6,300 bases of DNA from an uncultured Lachnospiraceae bacterium (GCA_949076555.1 CARUOB010000092.1:1-6300); one strand, 5' to 3'; positions 1 through 6,263 are shown, numbered from the stretch's first letter. The notes: generated from the letters alone by a model not told the origin. Program-made: numbers and translations.

Positions 1-36
1 TGCTTACACAGGATAACTACTCCCTCTTAACTTGTG
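1..36 (-). ncRNA. Possible 5' end of a yybP-ykoY-like (manganese) riboswitch leader, truncated
   Basis: Directly after the predicted transcription start, the minus strand reads CAAGTTAAGAGGGAGTAG and then TTATCCTGTGTAAGCA up to the edge. A purine run ending in GGGAGTAG just after a P1-forming strand is the hallmark of the first half of yybP-ykoY aptamers, which sense Mn2+ and often precede metal transporters or P-type ATPases. The second half is missing, so neither the P1 partner nor the second conserved loop can be tested here. It could instead be an ordinary 5' UTR with GGGAG acting as a ribosome-binding site. Confidence 0.35.
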
Positions 37-40
37 AGAT

Positions 41-70
41 AATGTAACATAAAGTATACCCGCCTGTCAA
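41..70 (-). promoter_or_regulatory. Sigma-A-type promoter for a downstream gene outside the window
   Basis: On the minus strand a perfect -35 box TTGACA (65-70) is followed after 18 bases by TACATT (41-46, four of six matches to TATAAT). It lies 53 bases past the stop codon of the large gene and points left, so it should drive a separate transcript starting near 34-40. A better -10-like string, TATACT (53-58), is only 6 bases from the -35 box and cannot pair with it. Confidence 0.6.
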
Positions 71-123
71 GACTTCCATACGCCGAAGGCTGAACTGTTA
101 CTGACGGTAGCACTTTCTGTTTT

Positions 124-3100
124 CTAAATCCCAAACAGTTTCGTAGCCTTTGTATAAATGCCCCGCCAGAAATCCGCGATGGGTCTGCTTCCTATCCTGA
201 AACTTACCGTTTTGGTTCCGCCAAAATCATCAATGCCGCGGAAGGTGACTTTTGCCGTTCCCTTATTCACATTCTTCACATAGCTTCCAGGAACTACCTC
301 TATATCCTTTCCAAGCGTCAATGTCTTTTTCTCGTTGCCGATCTTGACAAACACCTTATCCGGGACAAACTGATTTTGTTTTCTGATCTGCACAGGCTTG
401 CCCGTATAATCCTGATCATTGATCTTGATGGTCGACCTGCTGATGTCATAACCGGCCTTTACTATGCGGTATGTGCCTGTAGCCTCGCCGCCCGCATAGG
501 CGCCTTTTCCCTTTACCGTAATCCGAATCATAGAGTCTGCGGGGACAAGGTCGGTGTTTTCCAAAACCTTGTTTACCTCCGTCTCCGTCCCGTCCGCATT
601 CCGCGTACTGAGCAGGGTGTAGACGGCTGTATTCTTCTCGTAGTCCCCGCTTCCGAGCGCCTTTCCGTCCGCGTCGTACACCTTAAAGCCCTGTCTGTAG
701 CCGTTTGCCTTATTGCTCACCGCCTTGTCCTTTGCAACGACCGTGATCCCATTTTCGTTGGTCAGCGGTTTTGCAGCGACCGCAAAGGTAAGGCTCTTAC
801 TGCCCTTAAAATTCCCTTTCCCCTTCACAGTGACGGTAGGCGGTTTGTTGTCCGTGACAGAAGCCATCTTCTTATTGTTCGCATAGCTGATCTTGTAGTC
901 CTTATCCTGCACTAAGGTCTGTCCGTCGAAGGTTACGATCACCTCCGGTTTTGCGCCGCCCTTCATGTAAGGCGCGGTGAAACTCTCCCCGTTCTGCGCA
1001 TCCTTAAAAGCAAGACCAAGACCACTCATGTCGCTTTGCTGTATCTTGAAGGTCTGCTTTTTCGTCCCGGTATAGCCGCCGCCCGCCAGTCCGGTAAAGA
1101 GGATTGTAGCCGTCCCCTTCTCCCGGTTCTTCTGGTAAGAAACCGTGTAATGTACATCCTTTTTCAGCTCATTTCCCTGATATGTCAGCTTCGCTTCCGG
1201 CTTCACATCCTTGCCTGTATATGTATAAGCGCTGTCCACGCCTGTCACAACCGCCTTGCTGACGGGCGTTCCCGTGATCTTAAAGGAAACCCGCTTTACT
1301 CCCACGTAGCTTTGACCGTCGCCGTCCGCATCTAGGCCCGTACCGGTAAAGGTCACCGTGCCTGTGCCGACATCCTTATTGATACCCCATGTAACCGTGT
1401 AATCGCCGTTTTCCGAGAGGGTTTTGCTCCCATATTTGATGCTGAATCCGGTCTGCACGATCTGCTTTCCCGTCCATGGCACATTGCTGATGCCCTTCAC
1501 CGTCACCCTGTTCATGGCGATCTGCTTCGCACTCTTGCTGATGATAAGAACAACCGGAATTTCACCCGTATAATTATTCTTTCCCGTCAATGTAAGCGCG
1601 TACTCCGCCGGGTCTTTAAAAGCGTTTTTATCACTCTTCTTTTGGTCGTACTCAGGAATATAAAAGTCCGTGCCGTATTTCAGGTTCTTTCCGTTCCATA
1701 CAATCTTCGGTGTGGGCGTCTGCTTTTTGCCCGTATAAGTGGCGGTCAGTTTATCCGCCTCCCATTCCGCCGCCGCGATATTTGCGGGTTCGATCTGAAA
1801 ATAGACATTTTTGCTGCCGGAATAATTGCCCTTCATCTTAATCACCGCACAGGGCGCTTTCTTCGGGTCAAAAGTGCCCGTCTTTTCGCTCTTTCCGGTC
1901 TGCTTCAATGTATTTTCAAAAGCATTGTAATCCTTTTCCTCATAAGTATATGCCGACTTGTTGTTCTTGTAAGAAACCGTGTAATCCGTCTTTTCCTTTA
2001 ACAGCTTCCTGCCGTCGTATAGACGGAAATCCTGCGTGATATTCGCGCCCGTATATACGGAATCGGAAATTCCCGCCGCCCAGATACCTTTAGGAATCAC
2101 CCCGCCCGTAGGAATATCCTCGTCCGGAACATCCCCGTGATCCATGGCGATCTCAAACTCGATCTCGCAGGGAGCTGCCATGGCATTCCCCGCCGTGTCC
2201 ACGGCGTACACCGAGCAGATGTGGTCGCCGTCGGAAAGCGCCTGCTCCACCTGATAGGAAAAGCTGTTGCGCGCCTTATTGTAATGCGCCTTCCAGTTTG
2301 CCGCACCGATCACTTCCTCGCCGTCCAGCTTCATGGAAAACTCCTGAAATCCGCTTGTCTCAAAGAACACTGCCTCAATCAGCGGCTTATCGGTATTCTG
2401 CGACACCGTAAAACTCTTAACCACAGGGGCAGCGCCGTCCGCCGCAAGGATATACTGACCCGGCTTCGTGATCTCCAGCGACACCTTCTTTGCCACCGTA
2501 TCCACCGTACCACCGACGCACACATACCCGCAAAATTCATTGGAATACTGATAAACCGCAATTCTCCCTGCCTGTGTTTCGTCAAGTCCGGCCGCTGCAA
2601 GCATCTCTCCGGTATAGCTGAGAGTCAGGGTAAGGGGATTGACGGAATAGTCCGAAACCTCATTTCCCTTTTCGTCGGTCACATACACACAATAAGGTTC
2701 CCCCACCGTCTGCACCACATACTCTGCCGCTTCCATGTCTGCATCCTGCCCAGCCGCAAACGCTGTGTTCGTCCTGTAGGCCGTAATGCTGTAGCTCTCC
2801 GCTCCCGCCTGACGGGTTTTATCCTGTTTTATGCCCACGACATGCAAAACCCAGTTCTCTGCCTGCGCCGCCACCTCATCGAAGCTCTGTTTCAGTTCCG
2901 CACATTCCTTTTTAACCGCTTCTTCTATCCTGCCGGAGACATCATCCCAGCTCTCCAGCAATTTATCCGTAATTGCTTCCAGCGCCTCACTCAGAAGCTT
3001 CCCGATTCTATAATTCTTTATCTCCGTCTCTATCGCCGCCTCGATCTCATTGGTATTGGCAGTCTCCTTTCTTCCCTCTGCATAGACGCCTCCCTCTGTC

Positions 3101-6100
3101 TCGTACTCACAGGATGCGACCCCTTCAAACCCAATATCTACCTCCATTCCCGCACCAAGCTGTATCCCTGCGCCCGCATTGACATCAACGTATCTCTCAT
3201 TCGTGACCGTGGCAGAATAGTCCCCCTCTAAGGATGTGGCATCCAGCCGTTCAAACAACTCCTGCTGGGCGTCTCCCAATACATACTGGGTGGAACCTGC
3301 GGCAAAGTCCTTCACCACGCCGATATTTTCCATGAGCTGCTCCACGGCGCCCGGGCCGTAGGTAACCTTCACCGCATCGATCCGGCGGGCTCCTACTGCA
3401 TCCGCGCCGGCATCAGTCATGCCCTGTTTGGTGACCGAAAAACCCTGCAGCCGGTTATAGGCGTCAAGCTCTGCTCCCAGTTCCAGCATATCCATACCGT
3501 TTGCAGACGCTGAAAAAATGTTCGTCTCCAGCTTGCCGATTTCCAAATCTCCTGTCCCTCTATCTACTTCTGCTTCTATGCTGAAAGCCATCTGTTTCGA
3601 GAAATCCTTTCGGTTTCCTGTCTGATCATAGGCTATGTTGACATTCGCTTCGCTGGACAGCAGAGATCCCTCTGCCGCTTTCCCAAAGGAAATGCGGCCC
3701 ACATCCGCACCGACCCCCGCATGGATATTTGCTCCCGCTTGTTCCAGATCATAAAACTGTTCCTCCGTGAGATACTCCGCCGCTTTCAGCAAAAACACGT
3801 TTCCGCCCGCCTGCGCCTGAGAAGCCAGCATAAATTTCCCTACCCGGCTAAGCTGATCCATGTTCGTCGGGTCGTAATCCTCCAGCACCAACCCGATTCC
3901 GGTAGTGCCTCCGACGCCCACTTCCGCGCCTGCCGTCAGCACGTTCGCATCCACCGGTTCCACAACCTTCGCCTCTGCACACGGCCCGAGCTCTAGCCCG
4001 GCCGCAACATCGGTATTATAGCTCTGCAGCAGCGTCAATGTTCTGGTGCCGTTTTGCAGGCTGTGCTCCACCGACAAGGTACCGCCCTTCGTGCCGCTGA
4101 TCTTCGCCTTCGCCACACTCGCCTTGAGTGCCCCGACACTGACACCGGGGCCAACCTCTGCAGCAATCGTTCCCTCCACGCCCAGCTCCCATGTCTGGGT
4201 GAAGCTCAGGGGAATCAGGGTCACCTCCATGGTCACGCCGTAATCCAACACTTCCGTCTTTCCCGCACCGCAGTCGAGTTCCATTCTCTTCGTCTTTATG
4301 ACGCGCTTGTCCTCAGTGCCCGGCTTATATTCAAGATCCGGACTTGCTAAGGCGATTCGTCCCTCTTTGTCAGATTTTGCCGCGAAATCACCCGGATACC
4401 CTTCAAACGTATAGTGCACTTCTCGTTCTTTTTGGACGTCGCCCATATTATTTTTCAGAATAAAATTCGCGTAGGCTTTTCCCTTCTGGTTAATGGTGAT
4501 ATTGCGCACCGTAATGTCCGTCGGAAGATCGTCCGGGATACGATTTCTGCGCACTGTGACGCTGTCACTTAAATTTGCAGGCAGTTTTGTCACTATGGTT
4601 CCGTCCGGCATGTACCACTTGTCGTCGCTTTCCTTTTTAGGCAAGACCGGCCCTGATTTTACGTTACGAGGCGTGCGGATCATTTCCAGATTAGTACACC
4701 CATTAAGCATTTCCGTCATTACCGCCCCGCCACTGAAACTGCTCAGATCCAGACTGCTCAGACTGCTGCAGTTTTCAAACATAAAGTCCATTCTTTCCAC
4801 CTTGACGGTGTAAAAGCTACTCAAGTCTATACTGTTCAGGCTGCTACAACAATAAAACATACCATACATTAGCGTCACCTGACTGGTATCAAAGCTGCTC
4901 AAATCTAAACTGCTCAAGCCGCTGCAGTTGGCAAACATATTTTCCATTCTTGTCACCTGACTGGTGTTAAAGCTGCTTAAGTCGATGCTGCTCAAACCGC
5001 TACAGCCGGAAAACATATAGTCCATTCTTGTCACCTGACTGGTATCAAAGCCGCTCAAGTCGATGCCGCTCAAACTGCTACAACCATGAAACATACTTTG
5101 CATATCTTTCAGTTCGCCGGTGTCTAACCCACTCAGGTTTATATCGCTCAGGCTGCTGCAGCCCGCAAACATATTTCCCGTGTATGCCAGCCATCTGGTG
5201 TCTAAACCGCTCAAGTCGATACTGCGCAAACTGCTGCAGCCTTCAAACATTTTTGCCATGTTTTCCACCAGGCTGGTATCTAACCCGCTCACATCTATAC
5301 TGCTCAGGCCGCTGCAGCCATAAAACATGCTTCCCATGTTTTTCACCTGACTGGTGTCAAAGCCGCTTACGTCTACACTGCTCAGACCGCTGCAGTTACC
5401 AAACAGGCCGGTCATATTTGTCACCTGACTGGTGTCAAAGCCGCTCACGTCTATACTGGTCAGATCCGTGCAGTTCCAAAACATTTCCTGCATGTTTAAC
5501 ACTTTGCCGGTGTCAAAACCGCTTACATCTATGCTGCTCAGGCTGCTGCAGTCGGCAAACATTTGATCCATGACATCCACCTTGCTGGTGTCTAAGCCGC
5601 TCAAATCTACACTTTTCATTTTACTGCAGCGATGAAACATCCGGGTTGTTCTTGTGATATCTTTGATTATAACTTCCGCAGTACGAATTTCCTCATATCC
5701 GTACCACGGCGGCTGCGCCCCATATCCCTGAACAATACTATAATCCCCCTTACCGATTGCCGTCAGCTTTCCCGTTCTATCGATCACCCATGCAATGTTT
5801 TTGTCGACGCCAGATGCTATATCACCCGCTGACTTCATCGCCGCCAGTCTATCATACACACCCATCTCCAACAGTTCGTCGGATGAATATTTCGCATCCC
5901 CGGTTTTTTCCGGCGTCTCCGGAGAATCTATATCGTCAGGATTCCCCTCTTCCTCTTCCGGTTTTGTCTCCGGACTCCCCTCTTCTCCTCCGGGTTTCGT
6001 CTCCGGGTTCCCTTCTTCCTCTTCGGGTTTCATCTCCGGATTCCCTTCTTCCTCTTCCGGCTTCGTCTCCGGGTTCCCCTCTCCCTCTTCCGGTTTCGTC

Positions 6101-6258
6101 TCCGGAGTCTCTTCCCCTTCTTCCGTTGTGTTCTCCGCCGCAATGGAAACACTTGTCTGCGCTGCAAAGGCTCTAATATCCACAAAAGCCGTCTCCGACA
6201 GGAGCAACGCCACACACAAAATTCCCGTCAGCAATCTTTTCCCTTTCTTCCGTATCAT
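124..6258 (-). CDS. Giant secreted BspA-type leucine-rich-repeat / Ig-like surface protein (2044 aa)
   Basis: The frame is open from the right edge to a TAG stop at 124-126. I place the start at the ATG at 6256-6258, because an AAGGAGG Shine-Dalgarno lies 5 bases before it and a textbook signal peptide follows directly. The in-frame ATGs at 6298 and 6286 lack such a site and would put 10-14 charged residues ahead of the signal. Visible parts are: signal peptide 1-32, acidic repeat stalk 41-106, cap 107-206, twelve 26-residue BspA/DUF285-type repeats 207-516, C-cap to 576, beta-rich connector to 685, Gly/Ala-rich unassigned domain 686-1068, helical segment to 1144, two beta-sandwich-like domains to 1372, seven Ig-like modules 1389-2022, and a basic tail. 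Members of such families act outside the cell, binding host or matrix ligands; an adhesin role here is inferred. No catalytic motif, LPXTG signal, lipobox or transmembrane anchor is visible. It appears monocistronic within the window. The gene call is very secure; the function is only general. Confidence 0.95.
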   Translation of the reverse strand: MIRKKGKRLLTGILCVALLLSETAFVDIRAFAAQTSVSIAAENTTEEGEETPETKPEEGEGNPETKPEEEEGNPEMKPEEEEGNPETKPGGEEGSPETKPEEEEGNPDDIDSPETPEKTGDAKYSSDELLEMGVYDRLAAMKSAGDIASGVDKNIAWVIDRTGKLTAIGKGDYSIVQGYGAQPPWYGYEEIRTAEVIIKDITRTTRMFHRCSKMKSVDLSGLDTSKVDVMDQMFADCSSLSSIDVSGFDTGKVLNMQEMFWNCTDLTSIDVSGFDTSQVTNMTGLFGNCSGLSSVDVSGFDTSQVKNMGSMFYGCSGLSSIDVSGLDTSLVENMAKMFEGCSSLRSIDLSGLDTRWLAYTGNMFAGCSSLSDINLSGLDTGELKDMQSMFHGCSSLSGIDLSGFDTSQVTRMDYMFSGCSGLSSIDLSSFNTSQVTRMENMFANCSGLSSLDLSSFDTSQVTLMYGMFYCCSSLNSIDLSSFYTVKVERMDFMFENCSSLSSLDLSSFSGGAVMTEMLNGCTNLEMIRTPRNVKSGPVLPKKESDDKWYMPDGTIVTKLPANLSDSVTVRRNRIPDDLPTDITVRNITINQKGKAYANFILKNNMGDVQKEREVHYTFEGYPGDFAAKSDKEGRIALASPDLEYKPGTEDKRVIKTKRMELDCGAGKTEVLDYGVTMEVTLIPLSFTQTWELGVEGTIAAEVGPGVSVGALKASVAKAKISGTKGGTLSVEHSLQNGTRTLTLLQSYNTDVAAGLELGPCAEAKVVEPVDANVLTAGAEVGVGGTTGIGLVLEDYDPTNMDQLSRVGKFMLASQAQAGGNVFLLKAAEYLTEEQFYDLEQAGANIHAGVGADVGRISFGKAAEGSLLSSEANVNIAYDQTGNRKDFSKQMAFSIEAEVDRGTGDLEIGKLETNIFSASANGMDMLELGAELDAYNRLQGFSVTKQGMTDAGADAVGARRIDAVKVTYGPGAVEQLMENIGVVKDFAAGSTQYVLGDAQQELFERLDATSLEGDYSATVTNERYVDVNAGAGIQLGAGMEVDIGFEGVASCEYETEGGVYAEGRKETANTNEIEAAIETEIKNYRIGKLLSEALEAITDKLLESWDDVSGRIEEAVKKECAELKQSFDEVAAQAENWVLHVVGIKQDKTRQAGAESYSITAYRTNTAFAAGQDADMEAAEYVVQTVGEPYCVYVTDEKGNEVSDYSVNPLTLTLSYTGEMLAAAGLDETQAGRIAVYQYSNEFCGYVCVGGTVDTVAKKVSLEITKPGQYILAADGAAPVVKSFTVSQNTDKPLIEAVFFETSGFQEFSMKLDGEEVIGAANWKAHYNKARNSFSYQVEQALSDGDHICSVYAVDTAGNAMAAPCEIEFEIAMDHGDVPDEDIPTGGVIPKGIWAAGISDSVYTGANITQDFRLYDGRKLLKEKTDYTVSYKNNKSAYTYEEKDYNAFENTLKQTGKSEKTGTFDPKKAPCAVIKMKGNYSGSKNVYFQIEPANIAAAEWEADKLTATYTGKKQTPTPKIVWNGKNLKYGTDFYIPEYDQKKSDKNAFKDPAEYALTLTGKNNYTGEIPVVLIISKSAKQIAMNRVTVKGISNVPWTGKQIVQTGFSIKYGSKTLSENGDYTVTWGINKDVGTGTVTFTGTGLDADGDGQSYVGVKRVSFKITGTPVSKAVVTGVDSAYTYTGKDVKPEAKLTYQGNELKKDVHYTVSYQKNREKGTATILFTGLAGGGYTGTKKQTFKIQQSDMSGLGLAFKDAQNGESFTAPYMKGGAKPEVIVTFDGQTLVQDKDYKISYANNKKMASVTDNKPPTVTVKGKGNFKGSKSLTFAVAAKPLTNENGITVVAKDKAVSNKANGYRQGFKVYDADGKALGSGDYEKNTAVYTLLSTRNADGTETEVNKVLENTDLVPADSMIRITVKGKGAYAGGEATGTYRIVKAGYDISRSTIKINDQDYTGKPVQIRKQNQFVPDKVFVKIGNEKKTLTLGKDIEVVPGSYVKNVNKGTAKVTFRGIDDFGGTKTVSFRIGSRPIADFWRGIYTKATKLFGI
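127..192 (-). other. C-terminal basic aromatic tail (residues 2023-2044)
   Basis: The last module ends at F-R-I and is followed by GSRPIADFWRGIYTKATKLF and GI. The tail is short, net positive and rich in aromatic residues, and could form a small amphipathic helix. There is no LPXTG-like motif, no long hydrophobic segment and no repeat resembling a choline-binding, SLH or GW wall-binding domain. Confidence 0.6.
193..2094 (-). repeat. Seven tandem Ig-like 'YTG / DYTVSY / GxYTG' modules (residues 1389-2022)
   Basis: Seven diverged modules follow each other: A 1789-2094, B 1534-1788, C 1264-1533, D 1042-1263, E 772-1041, F 457-771, G 193-456. The shared pattern is Y-T-G-K near the start, a strand with D-G-K-x-L, then D-Y-T-V-S-Y-x-x-N, and finally G-x-G-x-Y-x-G-x-K-x-x-x-F-x-I. 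Module D is the most canonical. A and B carry insertions of roughly 35 and 15 residues after the D-Y-T-V-S-Y strand. C carries a DADGDG loop. F has lost Y-T-G and the DYTV motif is reduced to G-D-Y-E. Such modules form rigid extended rods on Firmicutes surface proteins. Sequence divergence between modules is high, so this is an old array, unlike the 78-bp and 33-bp repeats. Confidence 0.75.
2143..2430 (-). other. Ig-like domain (residues 1277-1372)
   Basis: Starts with A-P-V-V-K-S-F-T-V-S and ends with S-D-G-D-H-I-C-S-V-Y-A-V-D-T-A-G-N-A and E-I-E-F-E-I. The 'L-x-D-G-x-H-x-x-x-V-x-A-x-D-x-A-G-N' signature is typical of bacterial Ig-like surface modules. It is followed by an acidic linker (DHGDVPDEDIPTGG, 2095-2142) that separates it from the C-terminal module array. 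Confidence 0.6.
2431..2826 (-). other. Beta-sandwich-like domain (residues 1145-1276)
   Basis: Contains a strand pattern P-L-T-L-T-L-S-Y, then L-D-E-T-Q-A-G-R-I-A-V-Y-Q-Y-S-N, V-G-G-T-V-D and V-S-L-E-I-T-K-P-G-Q-Y-I-L. This order ('x-A-V-Y-x-Y ... V-G-G-T-V-D ... V-x-x-x-x-T-x-x-G-x-Y-x-L') is common in bacterial surface proteins as a small beta domain near rod-like Ig arrays. Cysteines at 1243 and 1247 could form a local disulfide. The family name is uncertain. Confidence 0.45.
2827..3054 (-). other. Charged amphipathic helical segment (residues 1069-1144)
   Basis: From about TNEIEAAIETEIKNYRIGK to DEVAAQAENWVLHVVGIK the sequence is rich in E, K, A and L, with hydrophobic residues spaced at i, i+3/i+4 and almost no glycine or proline. 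It reads as two or three long helices, possibly a coiled coil, closing the Gly/Ala-rich domain. It contrasts with the beta-dominated domains on both sides. Confidence 0.5.
3055..4203 (-). other. Gly/Ala-rich domain of unknown fold (residues 686-1068)
   Basis: This 380-residue block has a composition unlike the rest of the protein: many Gly, Ala, Val and Ser residues in alternating patterns and few aromatic residues. A loose motif of the form h-x-A-G-x-x-h-G recurs near residues 698-709, 750-758, 775-781, 845-854 and 1026-1035 (for example IHAGVGADVG and VNAGAGIQLG). Helical patches lie between, for example 812-840 (around FMLASQAQAGGNVFLLKAAE) and 971-1005. Amphipathic alternation of this type suits beta hairpins or a beta barrel or prism. 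I do not recognise the family and assign no function. Confidence 0.5.
4204..4530 (-). other. Beta-rich connector domain, family not recognised (residues 577-685)
   Basis: About 110 residues of alternating hydrophobic and polar strands, including AYANFILKNNMGD, VHYTFEGYPGDF, a K-S-D-K-E-G-R-I turn, and MEVTLIPLSF. The 'polymer-like strand, D-x-x-G-x-I turn, strand' layout recalls invasin-type or carboxypeptidase-regulatory-like beta sandwiches, but I cannot assign a family. It links the solenoid to the Gly/Ala-rich domain. Confidence 0.4.
4531..4710 (-). other. C-terminal cap of the LRR solenoid (residues 517-576)
   Basis: A final half repeat (M-L-N-G-C-T-N-L-E-M-I) is followed by T-P-R-N-V, P-V-L-P, K-W-Y-M-P-D-G-T, L-P-A-N-L-S-D-S-V-T-V. 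This 'T-P-x-N-V ... L-P ... W-Y-x-x-D-G ... L-P-x-x-L' order is the common end of DUF285/BspA repeat blocks and marks the border of the solenoid. Confidence 0.65.
4711..5640 (-). repeat. Twelve BspA/DUF285-type 26-residue repeats (78-bp DNA period)
   Basis: Residues 207-516 form twelve consecutive repeats with consensus M-F-x-x-C-S-S-L-S-S-I-D-L-S-G-F-D-T-S-x-V-x-x-M-x-x, matching the 26-residue bacterial surface repeat (DUF285, BspA family) known from Listeria, Mycoplasma and gut Firmicutes surface proteins. Eleven units are exactly 26 residues; the twelfth is cut to 24. Each carries cysteine at repeat position 5. Repeats 1-8 have S-G before the F/L-D-T turn, whereas 9-12 have S-S. Repeat 4 starts with L in place of M, and repeat 6 has lost the V-x-x-M core (R-W-L-A-Y-T-G-N). 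At the DNA level the motif tcacctgactggt recurs on the + strand at 4875, 4953, 5031, 5343 and 5421, always in 78-bp register. The fold is expected to be a right-handed solenoid used for ligand binding. Confidence 0.92.
5641..5940 (-). other. N-terminal cap domain preceding the LRR solenoid (residues 107-206)
   Basis: After a spacer and a helical stretch (SSDELLEMGVYDRLAAMK), the sequence reads W-V-I-D-R-T-G-K-L-T-A-I-G-K-G-D-Y, then P-P-W-Y-G-Y-E-E-I and V-I-I-K-D-I. This is the usual lead-in to BspA-type repeats in Clostridia surface proteins, where a 'G-x-L-T-I-x-G-x-G-D ... P-W-Y ... I-x-x-V-x-I' pattern caps the solenoid. The assignment rests on pattern recognition rather than a profile search. 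Confidence 0.6.
5941..6138 (-). repeat. 33-bp tandem repeat encoding an acidic Pro/Glu/Lys stalk
   Basis: Five in-phase 33-bp units (5941-5973, 5974-6006, 6007-6039, 6040-6072, 6073-6105) encode the 11-residue unit P-E-T-K-P-E-E-E-E-G-N with small changes (M for T, GG for EE, S for N). They cover residues 52-106. A sixth, decayed unit lies at 6106-6138 and reads AENTTEEGEET, which keeps the E, EEGE pattern in register. The minus strand is strongly purine-rich here. The product would be an extended, highly acidic spacer that holds the folded domains away from the membrane or wall. Because the unit is a multiple of three, gain or loss of copies would change spacer length without breaking the frame. 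Confidence 0.93.
6163..6258 (-). other. Sec signal peptide (residues 1-32)
   Basis: The N-terminus has a basic n-region (MIRKKGKR), a hydrophobic core (LLTGILCVALLL), and a polar stretch ending in an A-x-A site, IRAFA|AQT. Cleavage is expected after residue 32 or 33. The cysteine at residue 15 sits within the hydrophobic core and is preceded by G-I-L, not by a small residue at -1, so it is not a lipobox. The protein is therefore predicted to be released by signal peptidase I, not lipid-anchored. Confidence 0.88.
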
Positions 6259-6263
6259 TCCAT

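Noticed and set aside
71..123. Possible intrinsic terminator after the stop codon
   Set aside because: Only very short stems are present (GCC-TTC-GGC, and CTTC/GAAG with an 8-base loop), and no T-tract follows on the minus strand. Termination must be Rho-dependent, weak or further downstream.
2137..3231. A 364-codon open frame on the + strand, antisense to the large gene
   Set aside because: It lies wholly opposite well-supported coding sequence, its product is rich in R, H, L and C with no domain or motif, and I see no Shine-Dalgarno site that would support it. Long antisense frames are expected opposite GC-rich coding DNA.
5028..5573. A + strand open frame encoding a cysteine-rich repetitive protein of 181 residues
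   Set aside because: Its repeats are simply the complement of the 78-bp LRR repeats read in another frame; the periodicity is inherited from the minus-strand gene.
4711..5640. Regular 78-bp spaced repeats as a CRISPR-like array
   Set aside because: The repeats are continuous with no unique spacers, are multiples of three, and encode a clear 26-residue protein repeat in a single open frame.
6030..6215. An Arg/Lys-rich 61-residue frame on the minus strand
   Set aside because: It is a frame-shifted reading of the acidic 33-bp repeat; purine-rich GAA/GAG repeats read in another frame give R/K-rich products.
6163..6258. Lipoprotein signal using the cysteine at residue 15
   Set aside because: The residues before the cysteine (G-I-L) do not fit a lipobox, and the cysteine sits early in the hydrophobic core, with a good A-x-A site further on.
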